A stretch of DNA of 64,000 nt from Ga0077536 sp943370145. Lineage in GTDB: Bacteria > Pseudomonadota > Gammaproteobacteria > Ga0077536. Below, piece after piece: positions 48,524 to 57,228 of this stretch. The position numbers and the translations under genes are program-made. Positions within the stretch are counted from its first letter, which is position 1. Every line of letters starts with the position of its first letter. The notes below the pieces were generated by a model. That model saw nothing but the letters and a program-made list of their open reading frames with translations. It did not search any database and was not told where the DNA came from. The DNA lies in assembly GCA_943370145.1 (NCBI GenBank), contig CALRPY020000015.1, positions 14,303-78,302 on the forward strand, in the 5' to 3' direction.

Positions 48524-49699
48524 TCAGGCCTTGCGCCGCAGCCGGCGCGACAGGCCCAAAGGCAGCAGCCCGGACAACAGCAAGGGCAGCGCTGCCGGCA
48601 CCGGCACCGGGGCGGCGAGCAGGTTCGCCGCCACGTTCTGCGCACCGAGGTAGTGGCCGAGTTCGTTGACCAGGTTCGGGTCGAACTGTGCCGCCAGCAG
48701 CGGATCCTTATAGGTGCAGGCCGGATTCGACGGGTCGCAGTGCGGCTGCGAGTCGCCGAAGATGAGGTCCGCCTCGTTTTCGACGTTTGCGTTGCCCGTG
48801 TACGCGTAGAACTCGTAGCGCCGGATGATGGATGCCGCGTTCGGCCCTACCGGCGCGCCGTAGCCCGCTTCGAGGATCGACGGCGGAGAATCCGGATTGC
48901 CGGGATCGAACTGCACCAGCTGCCATTCGATCTCGGTCTCGGCCTGCTCGATCGCCGGTTCCCCACCGATCAGGTCTTCCAGTTCGACGACGCCGTCGAG
49001 CTCGGTCGTGAACACCTTGACCCACAGCGCTTCGCCGAAGAGGTTCTCCGGGTCGATTTCGTTCTCGTTCCCAACGACCAGCGCCTCGACCACCGGCGGT
49101 GGCGCGGGCTCGCCCGGCGCGGGCGGCGGCTGCTGCACGACGTTCATCACGGGCGCCGGCAGGTTGACCGAGCCGTTGGTGAGCACGCCGGGATTGTTCG
49201 CGGGATCCTTGGCCAGCAGCCAGTTGTACTTCGTGCCGGTCGGGTTCTTCGACGTCCCGACGCCGAAGTGATCGCAGGGTGTGCCGGGCCCGTAGCCGAC
49301 ACCGCCGCCGGTCCAGCAGTTGTCGCCCGGCGTGATGAAGGTGCCGCTGGGCGTGCCGTAGTCCCAGTTCGCGCCGTCGAACAGGCCCATGTAGGTCACG
49401 CGCGTGCCGAACAGGGATCCGTTCGAGTATTCGGTGATGGTCGGCGCGCCGTAGCGTTGCACCGCCGTGGCCGGATCGAAGCCGCGCCCATCGGGGAAGC
49501 CGCGGCCGGGGCCACCGAAGGTGTCGGTGATATCGCTGCTGTGCAGGCCCTCGAGTTCAATCTCGAAGCCGTGCGCGGTGTAGCCCGTGTCGTTGATGAC
49601 GTCGAAATTGCCGAGGAAGCCGATGACGGCGGCATTGCCCGCCACCGGCATCAGCGCGCCCGATACCGCGAGCGCCAACACTGTCTGCCTGAAGTCCAT
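48524..49699 (-). CDS. Secreted protein with VPxPA/PEP-CTERM-like sorting tail
   Basis: A 391-residue exported protein. It has an N-terminal signal (MDFRQTVLALAVSGALMPVAGNA is 23 residues; cleavage after AGNA is likely) and ends VPVPAALPLLLSGLLPLGLS followed by RRLRRKA. That is a VPxPA motif, a hydrophobic helix and an Arg-rich tail, the tripartite exosortase target signal. The body has a proline-rich linker (QQPPPAPGEPAPPP) and acidic, beta-rich surroundings but no known domain. Cleavage and transfer to an envelope or exopolysaccharide target by an exosortase encoded elsewhere is expected. The function is unknown. Confidence 0.75.
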   Translation of the reverse strand: MDFRQTVLALAVSGALMPVAGNAAVIGFLGNFDVINDTGYTAHGFEIELEGLHSSDITDTFGGPGRGFPDGRGFDPATAVQRYGAPTITEYSNGSLFGTRVTYMGLFDGANWDYGTPSGTFITPGDNCWTGGGVGYGPGTPCDHFGVGTSKNPTGTKYNWLLAKDPANNPGVLTNGSVNLPAPVMNVVQQPPPAPGEPAPPPVVEALVVGNENEIDPENLFGEALWVKVFTTELDGVVELEDLIGGEPAIEQAETEIEWQLVQFDPGNPDSPPSILEAGYGAPVGPNAASIIRRYEFYAYTGNANVENEADLIFGDSQPHCDPSNPACTYKDPLLAAQFDPNLVNELGHYLGAQNVAANLLAAPVPVPAALPLLLSGLLPLGLSRRLRRKA

Positions 49700-49975
49700 T
49701 TTTCGTCCCCCGTGCTCGTCCTGAAGCCGTGAATGCGTGTGCCTTTGCCTGGCCGCGTGGAAGCGGCGGCCGCGGGCCGCGCTGTGATGCCGATCACGCT
49801 TTGCGGTCCCGGGGACGATTGTGAGGGCCGGGTTACCCGCGCGAACTTGTCGCCAATCAAGCCAACCCGGAAATGCCCATCGTCAAGAACGGTAATTCAT
49901 CACAGTTGACGAGCGGGCGAGCGTTTCGAGCGTTCGTTGCGCCGGCTGCATGCGCCGGCGTCACCGGCAGCGGAC

Positions 49976-50725
49976 TCAGCGTCCGCCCGCGACGTCGAGC
50001 AGGGTGCCCGTGACGTACGACGCCTCGCCGGACAGCAACCACAGCACGGCCGCGGCGACCTCGTCCGCCGTACCGCCACGCTGCATCGGCACCGTCGACT
50101 GCAGGCGCTCGACCCGGCCTGGCTGGCCGGCCATCGCGTGGATGTCGGTATGGATGAGGCCCGGGCGCACCGCGTTCACGCGGATGCCTTCCGTCGCCAC
50201 CTCTTTCGCGAGCCCCAGCGTGAAGGTGTCGATGGCGCCCTTGGACGCCGCATAGTCGACGTACTCGCCGGGCGATCCGAGCCGCGCGGCGGCCGAGGAG
50301 ACATTGACGATGGCGCCACCCCGTCCACCATGGCGCGTCGACATTCTGCGCACCGCTTCCCGCGCGCACAGGAAACTGCCGATGACGTTCGTCGTGAACA
50401 TGCGCGTCAGTCGCGCGACGTCCATCTCGTCCACCCGCAGCGGCGGCGCGGTGATGCCCGCGTTGTTGACGAGCGCGGTGAGCGGCCCGAACGCGCGATC
50501 GGCGGCGTCGAACAGCTGCGTCACGTCCGTCTCCACGGCGACGTCGGCGCGCAGCGCCAGCGCGCGCCCGCCTTCGCGTTCAATCGCGCTGACGACCGCG
50601 GCCGCCGCGCGCGCATCGTCACGGTAGCTCGCGACGACCGCGTGGCCGGCGCGCGCCGCGCGCAACGCGCACGCAGCCCCGATGCCGCGGCTGCCGCCGG
50701 TGATGATCACGGTGCCTGCGTCCAT
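49976..50725 (-). CDS. SDR family oxidoreductase (FabG-like)
   Basis: A 249-residue classical SDR. The NAD(P) motif is VIITGGSRGIGAACALRAA (TGxxxGIG), followed by ADVAVETDV, ALVNNAGITAPP, catalytic Ser in IVNVSSAAARLG, YVDYAASKGAIDTF (YxxxK), RVNAVRPGLIHTD and a C-terminal YVTGTLLDVAGGR typical of FabG or glucose-1-dehydrogenase-like members. The Arg after strand 2 (VASYRDDA) suggests NADPH. The substrate is unknown. AAAGGAT precedes the ATG. A 43-nt perfect palindrome lies 60 bp upstream. Confidence 0.87.
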   Translation of the reverse strand: MDAGTVIITGGSRGIGAACALRAARAGHAVVASYRDDARAAAAVVSAIEREGGRALALRADVAVETDVTQLFDAADRAFGPLTALVNNAGITAPPLRVDEMDVARLTRMFTTNVIGSFLCAREAVRRMSTRHGGRGGAIVNVSSAAARLGSPGEYVDYAASKGAIDTFTLGLAKEVATEGIRVNAVRPGLIHTDIHAMAGQPGRVERLQSTVPMQRGGTADEVAAAVLWLLSGEASYVTGTLLDVAGGR

Positions 50726-50784
50726 TTCAATCCTTTCCTGTATTGACCCGTCGTTCAGTCACCTTCGCGCGCGATGTTGGGCTT

Positions 50785-50827
50785 CCGGGGAAAGGTGTCA
50801 GATTTAAAATCTGACACCTTTCCCCGG
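50785..50827. repeat. Perfect 21-bp-arm palindrome with GGTGTCAGATTT core
   Basis: Arms CCGGGGAAAGGTGTCAGATT plus T, and their exact complement, around one central base. A second unit with the same 15-bp core arms (AAAGGTGTCAGATTT) is at 59740-59774. Immediately after it the sequence GGACACCTTTCCCCG repeats part of the right arm. It looks like a mobile palindromic element of the REP/BIME kind. Confidence 0.85.
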
Positions 50828-50922
50828 ACACCTTTCCCCGCGCATCATCGGCGCTGCTCCCTGGGCTTCCTGCGCGAGGTCGCCGCCGCTTCAACGCGGC
50901 GCCGCACCCCCTCCGGTGGCGC

Positions 50923-51279
50923 TCACCACAGGCGCAGGCCGAAGGGCCGGCCCAGCACCGTCAGCACCAGCACACAGGCGATGGTGACCAGCATGCCTGC
51001 CGCGAGCGCTCCCCAGAAGCCGAAGCGCGCCAGCAGCGTCGGCATCAGCGCGAACATCGGCAGCGTCGCGAGGACATACCAGAACGTGTAGCGGGCGTAG
51101 TCCGCGATCTTCGCCGGCGCGCTGCGTTCGATGTGCATCCAGATGAGCACGAGGATCGTGACCAGCGGCAGCGCGGTGAGCAGCGCGCCGATGCGGCCAC
51201 TACGTTTCGCGACCTCGGACACCAGCACCACGAGGCCGGCCGTGATCGCGTATTTCGCCAGGAGCCAGCCGGGGTTCAT
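50923..51279 (-). CDS. DUF3147 family membrane protein
   Basis: A 118-residue polytopic inner-membrane protein with about four hydrophobic helices: LAKYAITAGLVVLVSEVAK, GALLTALPLVTILVLIWMHI, YTFWYVLATLPMFALMPTLL and GMLVTIACVLVLTVLGRPFG. This follows the DUF3147 pattern, a family of unknown function. AGAGGA precedes the ATG, which lies 16 bp after the glucokinase stop, so the two are likely cotranscribed. No further role can be assigned. Confidence 0.8.
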   Translation of the reverse strand: MNPGWLLAKYAITAGLVVLVSEVAKRSGRIGALLTALPLVTILVLIWMHIERSAPAKIADYARYTFWYVLATLPMFALMPTLLARFGFWGALAAGMLVTIACVLVLTVLGRPFGLRLW

Positions 51280-51295
51280 GTCGTCCTCTGCGCGC

Positions 51296-52258
51296 TCAGC
51301 ATCTGGCCGCCGCCAGCGCCAGCGCGCCGCGCAGGCCGATATCGGTGGCGAGCACCGCATGGACGGGTATCGACGCGACCAGCGCCGCGTGTCCGGCCTT
51401 CGCGTTGAAGGCCGCAATGAAGCCGGGCGCCTCCAGCGCGGGCAGCACGTGCGCGGTGACGCCGCCCGCCAGGTAGACCCCGCCGCGCGCGAGGAAGGTG
51501 AGGGCGACGTCGCCGGCCACCGCGCCGAAGCAGCGGGCGAACAGCGCGAGCGCCTCGCGTGCCGCCGGATCCCCGTCCGCCTGCGCGTGCCGCACCACCG
51601 CGGCTGGTGTCACTGCCGGGCCCGGGTCGCCCTGCCGCGTGCGCAGGCAGTAGCGATAGCAGGCCACGAGCCCCGGGCCGCTGACCACGTGTTCGTTGGT
51701 GACCCGCTGCCGGTGACCTTCGAGGAAGCGCCACAAGCCGAGGGTTTCATCGTCGAAGGGCGCAAAGCCGATGTGGCCACCCTCGCTGGCGAGCACGCGC
51801 CCGTCCGCGAGCGCCGCGACGCCGAGACCGGTGCCCGGCCCGAGCGCGACCCGCGCGGCCCCCGGTTCCGGCACGCCCTGCTGCAGGCACACCGTGTCGG
51901 TCGCCTCGAGCGCGTCGATGCCTGCCGCGACCGCGACGAAGTCATTGACGAGCGTGCAGCGTGCGAAGTCGTGGCGGTCCGCGAGGGCGCCGGCGTCGAG
52001 GTGCCAGCCGGGACGATTGGTCAGCACCGCGGACTGCGCCACGACCGGCCCCGCGACCGCGAGACATGCGCTGGCGACCGGGTCCGAGGCCACCTTGCGC
52101 AGGTCGGCCAGGAAGCGGGCGAGCAGCTCGTCGAAGCTCGCGAAGTCGTCATTCTCAAAGCGGCGGAGGAAGATGCGGCGTCCCCCGACCCGTGCCTCGA
52201 GGAGGGTCTTGGTGCCGCCGATGTCGGCACCGAGGATGCATTGCGGTCCGCCGTTCAT
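51296..52258 (-). CDS. glk: Glucokinase
   Basis: A 320-residue ROK-independent bacterial glucokinase (Glk family) that phosphorylates glucose with ATP. It has the phosphate-1 motif ILGADIGGTKTLLE at the N-terminus, LAVAGPVV, TLVNDFVAVAAGI (catalytic Asp), ALGPGTGLGVAAL and SEGGHIGFAPFD, the substrate-binding EGGH segment. GGVYLAGGV is the adenosine loop near the C-terminus. It links with pgl (1.3 kb) and the alpha-glucan genes functionally, though not physically. DUF3147 follows in the same direction. Confidence 0.93.
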   Translation of the reverse strand: MNGGPQCILGADIGGTKTLLEARVGGRRIFLRRFENDDFASFDELLARFLADLRKVASDPVASACLAVAGPVVAQSAVLTNRPGWHLDAGALADRHDFARCTLVNDFVAVAAGIDALEATDTVCLQQGVPEPGAARVALGPGTGLGVAALADGRVLASEGGHIGFAPFDDETLGLWRFLEGHRQRVTNEHVVSGPGLVACYRYCLRTRQGDPGPAVTPAAVVRHAQADGDPAAREALALFARCFGAVAGDVALTFLARGGVYLAGGVTAHVLPALEAPGFIAAFNAKAGHAALVASIPVHAVLATDIGLRGALALAAARC

Positions 52259-52414
52259 CACCGCATTGTGCCCGCGCGCGACCGGGGGCCCAAGTGCCGG
52301 CGTCGCAGTGTCGACGGCAGGCCCGCACCGGCTGGCCGCACTGTTGATCTCCGCAGGTCCGTCGCCGCGTAAAACGGCTAGAATCCGCGGCAATTCACCA
52401 CGCCCCGTTTCCCC

Positions 52415-53680
52415 ATGCGCATCCTCGTCATCGGCGCCGGCCTGCTCGGCCTCACCACCGCCTGGAACCTGCGGCAGCACGGCTGCGAGGTCACCGTCAT
52501 CGACCGTGCCGAAGGGCCCGGGCGGGAGACCAGTTTCGCGAACGGCGGCATGCTGCACGCGAGCCAGGCGAACCCCTGGAACGAGCCGGGCGTGCTCGGC
52601 CACGCGCTGCGCATGCTGGGCAAGGAGGATGCGGCCCTGCTGTTCAGGCTGCGGGCCCTCCCCGGCATGCTCGGCTGGGGCCTGCGCTTCATCCGCAATT
52701 CGAACCCCGCGCTGTACTTGCGGAACTTCGAGAAGAACGCGCATCTGGCGCGCTATTCCCTCGGCCAGATGGCCGACCTGCGCGAGGTCATCGGCACCGG
52801 TTACCACTACGATGCGCGCGGCACGCTGAAGCTGTTCCGCACGGCGGCCGGCGTCGCGGCCGCCGCCGAGATGTGTCGCCAGCTGTCCGACTGGGGGATC
52901 GCGTTCGAGGTCGTCGATGGCACGGGCGCTGTCGAACTCGAGCCAGCGCTCGCCCCCATCGTCGACAAGCTGGCGGGCGGCCTGTACTTCCCGACGGACG
53001 AGGCCGGCGACGCGCACCGCTTCTGCGAACTGCTCGCCGCGAGTTGCGCCGAACGTGGCGTCCGCTTCCACTACCGGAGCCCGGTCAAACGCCTGCTGCG
53101 CGACGGCAGCCGCATGCTGGGCGTCAGCACCGTCGCGGGCGAATATTTCGAGGCCGATGCCTTTGTGCTCGCGGCGGGCAGCTATTCCGCGCCACTGGCC
53201 CGGCAACTCGGCCTCGCCGTCCCGGTGCAACCCGCGAAGGGTTACTCGATCACGGTGCCCAGCGGCGAATGGGCCGGCCGCCCGACCCTGCCGGTGATCG
53301 ACGACTTCCTGCACGCCGCGGTCTGCCCGCTGGGCGATCGCCTGCGGGTCGCCGGCACCGCGGAGTTCGCGGGCTACGACCTCCGGCTGACGCCCTCCCG
53401 CATCGCCAACCTGTTCAAGCTGCTCACGCAGCTGTATCCGTCGTTCCAGCCGCATCTCGACCCCGCGCGGGTCGTGCCGTGGACGGGCCTGCGGCCGATG
53501 AGCGCCGACGGCGTCGGCATCATGGGGCGGACCGCGCTCCCCAATGTCCACCTCAACACCGGGCATGGCCCGCTGGGCTGGACGATGGCGGCGGGCGCCG
53601 GCAAGCTGGTGGCCGACGAAATCGTGGGCCAGCCGACGGCGCTGGATCTCACGGCTTATCGCCTGGCCCGTTTCGGCTGA
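52415..53680 (+). CDS. dadA: D-amino acid dehydrogenase-like FAD oxidoreductase
   Basis: A 421-residue DAO-family flavoprotein. The FAD motif MRILVIGAGLLGLTTAWNL is at the N-terminus; the DadA-specific ETSFANGGMLHASQANPWN follows at 38-56, then PVQPAKGYSITVP and, at the C-terminus, GLRPMSADGVGIMGRT and LNTGHGPLGWTMAAGAGKLV. DadA oxidises D-amino acids (D-Ala from peptidoglycan or L-Ala racemisation) to keto acids and passes electrons to the respiratory chain. No alr or dadX racemase gene is adjacent. A -10-like TAGAAT lies at 52379. Confidence 0.9.
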   Translation: MRILVIGAGLLGLTTAWNLRQHGCEVTVIDRAEGPGRETSFANGGMLHASQANPWNEPGVLGHALRMLGKEDAALLFRLRALPGMLGWGLRFIRNSNPALYLRNFEKNAHLARYSLGQMADLREVIGTGYHYDARGTLKLFRTAAGVAAAAEMCRQLSDWGIAFEVVDGTGAVELEPALAPIVDKLAGGLYFPTDEAGDAHRFCELLAASCAERGVRFHYRSPVKRLLRDGSRMLGVSTVAGEYFEADAFVLAAGSYSAPLARQLGLAVPVQPAKGYSITVPSGEWAGRPTLPVIDDFLHAAVCPLGDRLRVAGTAEFAGYDLRLTPSRIANLFKLLTQLYPSFQPHLDPARVVPWTGLRPMSADGVGIMGRTALPNVHLNTGHGPLGWTMAAGAGKLVADEIVGQPTALDLTAYRLARFG

Positions 53681-53691
53681 GGCCCGCAAGC

Positions 53692-54072
53692 ATGCAAAAA
53701 ATCGACAATCTCCAGTGCTGGCGCTGCGGCGCCGCGCTCGACGACGAACCACTGCCGCTCGCGCGGGAGGCGAATTGCCGTGCCTGTGGCGCCGATCTCC
53801 ACGTGTGCCGGATCTGCGAGTTCTATGACACGCGCGTTGCGAACGACTGCCGGGAACCGATCGCGGACAAGGTCACGAACAAGACCAAGGCGAATTTCTG
53901 CGGTTACCTGCGTCCGAAACCGCAGGCTTACGCGGCGCCCGACGCGGCATCGGGCGCCGCCCGGCAGGGACTCGAGGGACTGTTCGGACTCGACACCGGC
54001 TCGACCAGCGCCTCGCCCACCACCAGCGACGCGGCGCGCAGCGCGCTCGACGAACTCTTCGGCAGGAAGTGA
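53692..54072 (+). CDS. Small zinc-ribbon protein with tandem LFG motifs
   Basis: A 126-residue cytosolic protein of unrecognised family. The first 75 residues hold Cys pairs CWRCG, CRACG and CRICEFYDTRVANDC followed by FCGYL, consistent with two zinc-binding knuckles. The C-terminal third carries two similar short motifs, ARQGLEGLFGLD and ARSALDELFGRK, the second at the very C-terminus, separated by a Ser/Thr-rich linker. The repeated LxxLFG ends look like docking peptides. It starts 11 bp after the dadA stop. No function can be assigned. Confidence 0.7.
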   Translation: MQKIDNLQCWRCGAALDDEPLPLAREANCRACGADLHVCRICEFYDTRVANDCREPIADKVTNKTKANFCGYLRPKPQAYAAPDAASGAARQGLEGLFGLDTGSTSASPTTSDAARSALDELFGRK

Positions 54073-54182
54073 TCATCCGCGGCCTGTAACCTGCACGTGG
54101 GACGCTGGCGGTCGGTTGGTTATTCGGGCCCGGCTCTTTAGACTAACCCGACCCCAAGACACCCATTCCGAGGAGCTTCCCC

Positions 54183-55046
54183 ATGAACAAACTGCAGACG
54201 ACCACGCTGGTGGACGAGACGGCCGGCCTCGTATTCCTGGAAGGTCCGCGCTGGCACGGGGGCAAGCTGTGGGTGTCGGACATGTGGGGCTACAACGTCT
54301 ACACGATCGACGCGCAGACCGGCGCGCGCGAGCACGTCGTCAAGGTCGCCGAACGCCCGTCCGGCCTTGCGTTCGCGAAGGATGGCACGCCGATCATCGT
54401 GTCGATGGAGAACCGCAGGCTCGTCAAGCTCGTGGGTGGCCAGCTGATGCCCTACGCCGACCTGTCCGGGGTCGCGACCGGCGACTGCAACGACATGGTG
54501 ATGGACGCGCAGGGCCGCTGCTACGTGGGCAACTTCGGCTACAACCTGCTGAGCGGCGAAGAGGCGAAGACCGCGACGCTCGCCCTGGTGGAGACCGACG
54601 GCAGCGTCCGCCCGGTCGGTGATGGACTGAACTTCCCGAACGGGGCCGTGATCATGAACGGCGGCCGCACGCTGGTGGTCGCGGAGACTTTCGGGTGCTG
54701 CCTGACCGCCTTCGACGTCGCCGCCAACGGCGACCTGTCCAACCGTCGCCGCTTCGCGGCGCTGGGCGAACAAACGCCCGACGGCATCTGCCTCGACACC
54801 GATGGCGGCATCTGGGTCGCGAGCTTCATGACCAGCGTTTTCCTGCGCGTGAAGGAGGGCGGTGAAGTGACCGACTGCATCGAGGTGCCCGGCAAGCGCG
54901 CGGTCGCCTGCCAGCTCGGCGGCGACGACGGCAAGACCCTGTTCTGCCTGACCTACGACGGCACCATTGAGGATCTCCACCACGCCAAGCCTGCCGCGGC
55001 CATCGAGACCGCGCGCGTGCAGTTCGGCGCCGCCGGTTCGCCGTAA
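54183..55046 (+). CDS. SMP-30/gluconolactonase-like beta-propeller protein
   Basis: A 287-residue six-bladed propeller of the SMP-30/gluconolaconase/LRE family. It has VFLEGPRWHGGKLWVSDMWG (first metal-ligand Glu), then PSGLAFAKDGTPIIVSMENR, CNDMVMDAQGRCYVGNFGYN (Asn ligand), LNFPNGAVIMNGGRTLVVAE and TPDGICLDTDGGIWVASF (Asp ligand). Such proteins hydrolyse sugar or other lactones with Ca or Zn. The GAGGAG site is 8 nt before the ATG. It could act on gluconolactone, but the true substrate is not known. Confidence 0.85.
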   Translation: MNKLQTTTLVDETAGLVFLEGPRWHGGKLWVSDMWGYNVYTIDAQTGAREHVVKVAERPSGLAFAKDGTPIIVSMENRRLVKLVGGQLMPYADLSGVATGDCNDMVMDAQGRCYVGNFGYNLLSGEEAKTATLALVETDGSVRPVGDGLNFPNGAVIMNGGRTLVVAETFGCCLTAFDVAANGDLSNRRRFAALGEQTPDGICLDTDGGIWVASFMTSVFLRVKEGGEVTDCIEVPGKRAVACQLGGDDGKTLFCLTYDGTIEDLHHAKPAAAIETARVQFGAAGSP

Positions 55047-55064
55047 GCCGCGAGCGCGCCCCCC

Positions 55065-56039
55065 ATGATCAACGCCTTCGAACTCGAGTCCGGCCGGCTG
55101 CGCCAGATGCTGGTCGACTCGCTCGAAGACATGCGGGCGGCGCGACCGGTGTGGGTGGATTTCGATGAAGCCACCGACGAGGAGCGCGCCTGGGCGCGCG
55201 AGACCTACGGCTTCAACTTGCCTGATGACCACGAGGAAGACGAGGAGGTCGGCGACATCGAGGCCAGTGCCCGGTTCTTCATGGAAGACAGCGGCGAGCT
55301 GCACATCCGTTCCGACTTCTTCCTGCTCGGCGACCAGGGCGGCGAGAACCTGCGCGTCGCCTTCGTCCTGAAGGACGACATCCTGTTCAGCGTGCACTCG
55401 GAAGACCTGCCGGTGTTCCGGCTGCTGCGGCTGCGTGCCCGCAGCCAGCCGGGCTACGTCGAGGATGGCAAGGACGTGCTGCTGGAACTGTACGCGGCGA
55501 ATGTCGAGTACTCGGCCGACGCCCTCGAAGGCATCTACCAGCGCCTGAACGCGTTCAGCGACAAGGTGCTCGGCACGCACGTCGACGACGAGATCGCCGC
55601 CGGCGTGCTCTCCGACATCGCGCGCGAAGAGGACCTGAACGGCCACATCCGCCGCAACCTCATGGACACCCGCCGCGCGACGTCGGCGATGATGCGCAGC
55701 AAGCTCCTCGCGCCCGAGCAGATTGAAACCGCGCGCCAGATCCTGCGCGACATCGATTCGCTGGACGGCCATACCGGCTTCCTGTTCGACAAGCTGAACT
55801 TCCTGATGGACGCCACCGTCGGCTTCATCAACATCAACCAGAACAAGATCATCAAGATCTTCTCGGTGGCGTCGGTCGCGATGCTGCCACCGACGTTGAT
55901 TGCGAGCCTCTACGGCATGAACTTCCGCCTGATGCCGGAACTCGACTGGAAGTTCGGCTATCCGTTCGCGCTGTGCCTGATGGTGCTGTCGATGGTCGCG
56001 CCGTTCTGGTATTTCCGGCGCAAGGGCTGGTTGAAGTAG
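55065..56039 (+). CDS. corA: CorA family magnesium/cobalt transporter
   Basis: A 324-residue pentameric channel subunit. A cytosolic alpha/beta domain (with an acidic DDHEEDEEVGDIE stretch near 60) leads into the long stalk helix. Two C-terminal membrane helices follow; the first ends in the selectivity motif SLYGMNF (GMN) and the second ends WYFRRKGWLK with a basic tail. NKIIKIFSVASVAMLPPTLI is the typical CorA TM1 entry. It takes up Mg2+ (or Co/Ni). It lies 18 bp after the SMP-30-like gene. Confidence 0.94.
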   Translation: MINAFELESGRLRQMLVDSLEDMRAARPVWVDFDEATDEERAWARETYGFNLPDDHEEDEEVGDIEASARFFMEDSGELHIRSDFFLLGDQGGENLRVAFVLKDDILFSVHSEDLPVFRLLRLRARSQPGYVEDGKDVLLELYAANVEYSADALEGIYQRLNAFSDKVLGTHVDDEIAAGVLSDIAREEDLNGHIRRNLMDTRRATSAMMRSKLLAPEQIETARQILRDIDSLDGHTGFLFDKLNFLMDATVGFININQNKIIKIFSVASVAMLPPTLIASLYGMNFRLMPELDWKFGYPFALCLMVLSMVAPFWYFRRKGWLK

Positions 56040-56111
56040 GCGACAATCGTCTCGACTGCGCGGCGCCACCTGGCTTAAGGTGGCACGCAGTCACCAGCGG
56101 CAGGGGAGTCG

Positions 56112-56906
56112 ATGATCACCGTCAACCGGATCGGCCTCGTCCACGTCAAGGCCACCCAGTTCCTGCATCCGGCATCCGTCGCCATCGATGCGGACGGCAT
56201 CCGCCACGATCGCGCGTTCGCGCTGGTGGAGGCCGACGGCAAGTTCGTGCCTTCCGACCAGCACGGGCGCTTCTTTCCGCTGCGCTTCGAGTACGACCCG
56301 GTGGCCGATACGCTCTGCCTGCACTATCCGGACGGCCGCCGGCTCGAAGCCGCCGCCGAGGCGGGCGGCGAACCCTTCCGCATCGATCATTTCGGCCTGC
56401 GCGAGATCGAGGTCAGGGAAGTGGGCGGACCGTGGGCCGCGGCGCTCGCCGAGCATGCGGGGCGTCCGGTGCGGCTCGTGCGCTGCCTGAGCCGCGGTGC
56501 CGCGATCGACGTCTTCCCGGTGACCTTCGTGACCACCGGCTCGCTGCGGCGCCTTGCCCGCGAGGTCGGGGCCGAGGTCGATCCCGCGCGCTTCCGCGCC
56601 GGCTTCGTGCTCGACAACGACGTCGAGCACGAGGAAGACGCCTGGGACGGGCGCCTGCTGCGACTCGGCACGGCGGTGCTGAAAGTCCGCACGCCGGTGC
56701 CACGCTGCGCCATCATCGGCATGAACCCGCGGCGCGGCGAGCGCGATCAGGACGTCATGCGCAGCCTCATCCGCTACCGGCCGAAGACCGGCCTGCCGGA
56801 CGGACTGATGCCCGGCTACGCGACGCCGGGTTTCGCGACCTACGCGGAAGTGGTGGAACCCGGCTTCGTGCGCCAGGGCGACACGGTCGAACTGCTGCCG
56901 GCCTGA
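56112..56906 (+). CDS. MOSC domain-containing protein
   Basis: A 264-residue protein combining an N-terminal MOSC_N-like barrel (GIRHDRAFALVEADGKFVPS, then FEYDPVADTLCLHYPDG) with a MOSC core. Key elements are TGSLRRLAREVGAEVDPARF, RAGFVLDN, and VPRCAIIGMNPRRGERDQDV, whose Cys is the conserved metal-sulfur residue. MOSC proteins handle sulfur for molybdenum cofactor enzymes, or reduce N-hydroxylated compounds (YiiM/mARC type). No molybdoenzyme is adjacent, and the partner is unknown. Confidence 0.87.
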   Translation: MITVNRIGLVHVKATQFLHPASVAIDADGIRHDRAFALVEADGKFVPSDQHGRFFPLRFEYDPVADTLCLHYPDGRRLEAAAEAGGEPFRIDHFGLREIEVREVGGPWAAALAEHAGRPVRLVRCLSRGAAIDVFPVTFVTTGSLRRLAREVGAEVDPARFRAGFVLDNDVEHEEDAWDGRLLRLGTAVLKVRTPVPRCAIIGMNPRRGERDQDVMRSLIRYRPKTGLPDGLMPGYATPGFATYAEVVEPGFVRQGDTVELLPA

Positions 56907-56921
56907 GCGGCGCGCGCCGGC

Positions 56922-57206
56922 TCAGCCGGACTGCTGCGCCCAGGCCTGCAGTTCCAGGATCCGCGTATAGCCACCCGCGCCCTCGACCACGCCTTCCTGG
57001 CGCGCGTCGTGGATGCAGTTCACCGGGCACAGCGGCACGCAGATGCCGCAGTTGATGCACTCATCGGCGATGATCGCGAAGCGGCCCAGGAAGTCGCTCT
57101 CCACGCGGAATATCGCATCGACCTTGCCGGGGCATGCGTGATCGCAGGCCCCGCAGCCGATGCAGGTCGGGTCGATGTAGAAATGTCCGTAACGTTCTTT
57201 CGGCAC
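56922..57206 (-). CDS. 2x[4Fe-4S] ferredoxin
   Basis: A 94-residue electron carrier with two cluster motifs: CIGCGACDHACP (residues 15-26) and CINCGICVPLCPVNCIHD (about 50-67), each CxxCxxCxxxCP. Low-potential electrons would be delivered to an oxidoreductase. It is the third gene of a leftward cassette after an SCP2-like protein and a ferritin-like diiron protein, starting 22 bp after the SCP2-like stop, so it is the likely reductant for the diiron enzyme. A ferredoxin reductase is not encoded nearby. The C-terminal 25 residues are unique. Confidence 0.92.
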   Translation of the reverse strand: MPKERYGHFYIDPTCIGCGACDHACPGKVDAIFRVESDFLGRFAIIADECINCGICVPLCPVNCIHDARQEGVVEGAGGYTRILELQAWAQQSG

Positions 57207-57228
57207 GCCGCCCTCCGTCAGTCCTGGT

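Noticed and set aside
54138..56069. A 643-codon minus-strand frame over the SMP-30-like and corA genes
   Set aside because: Antisense shadow; both plus-strand genes show diagnostic motifs (GMN, SMP-30 ligands).
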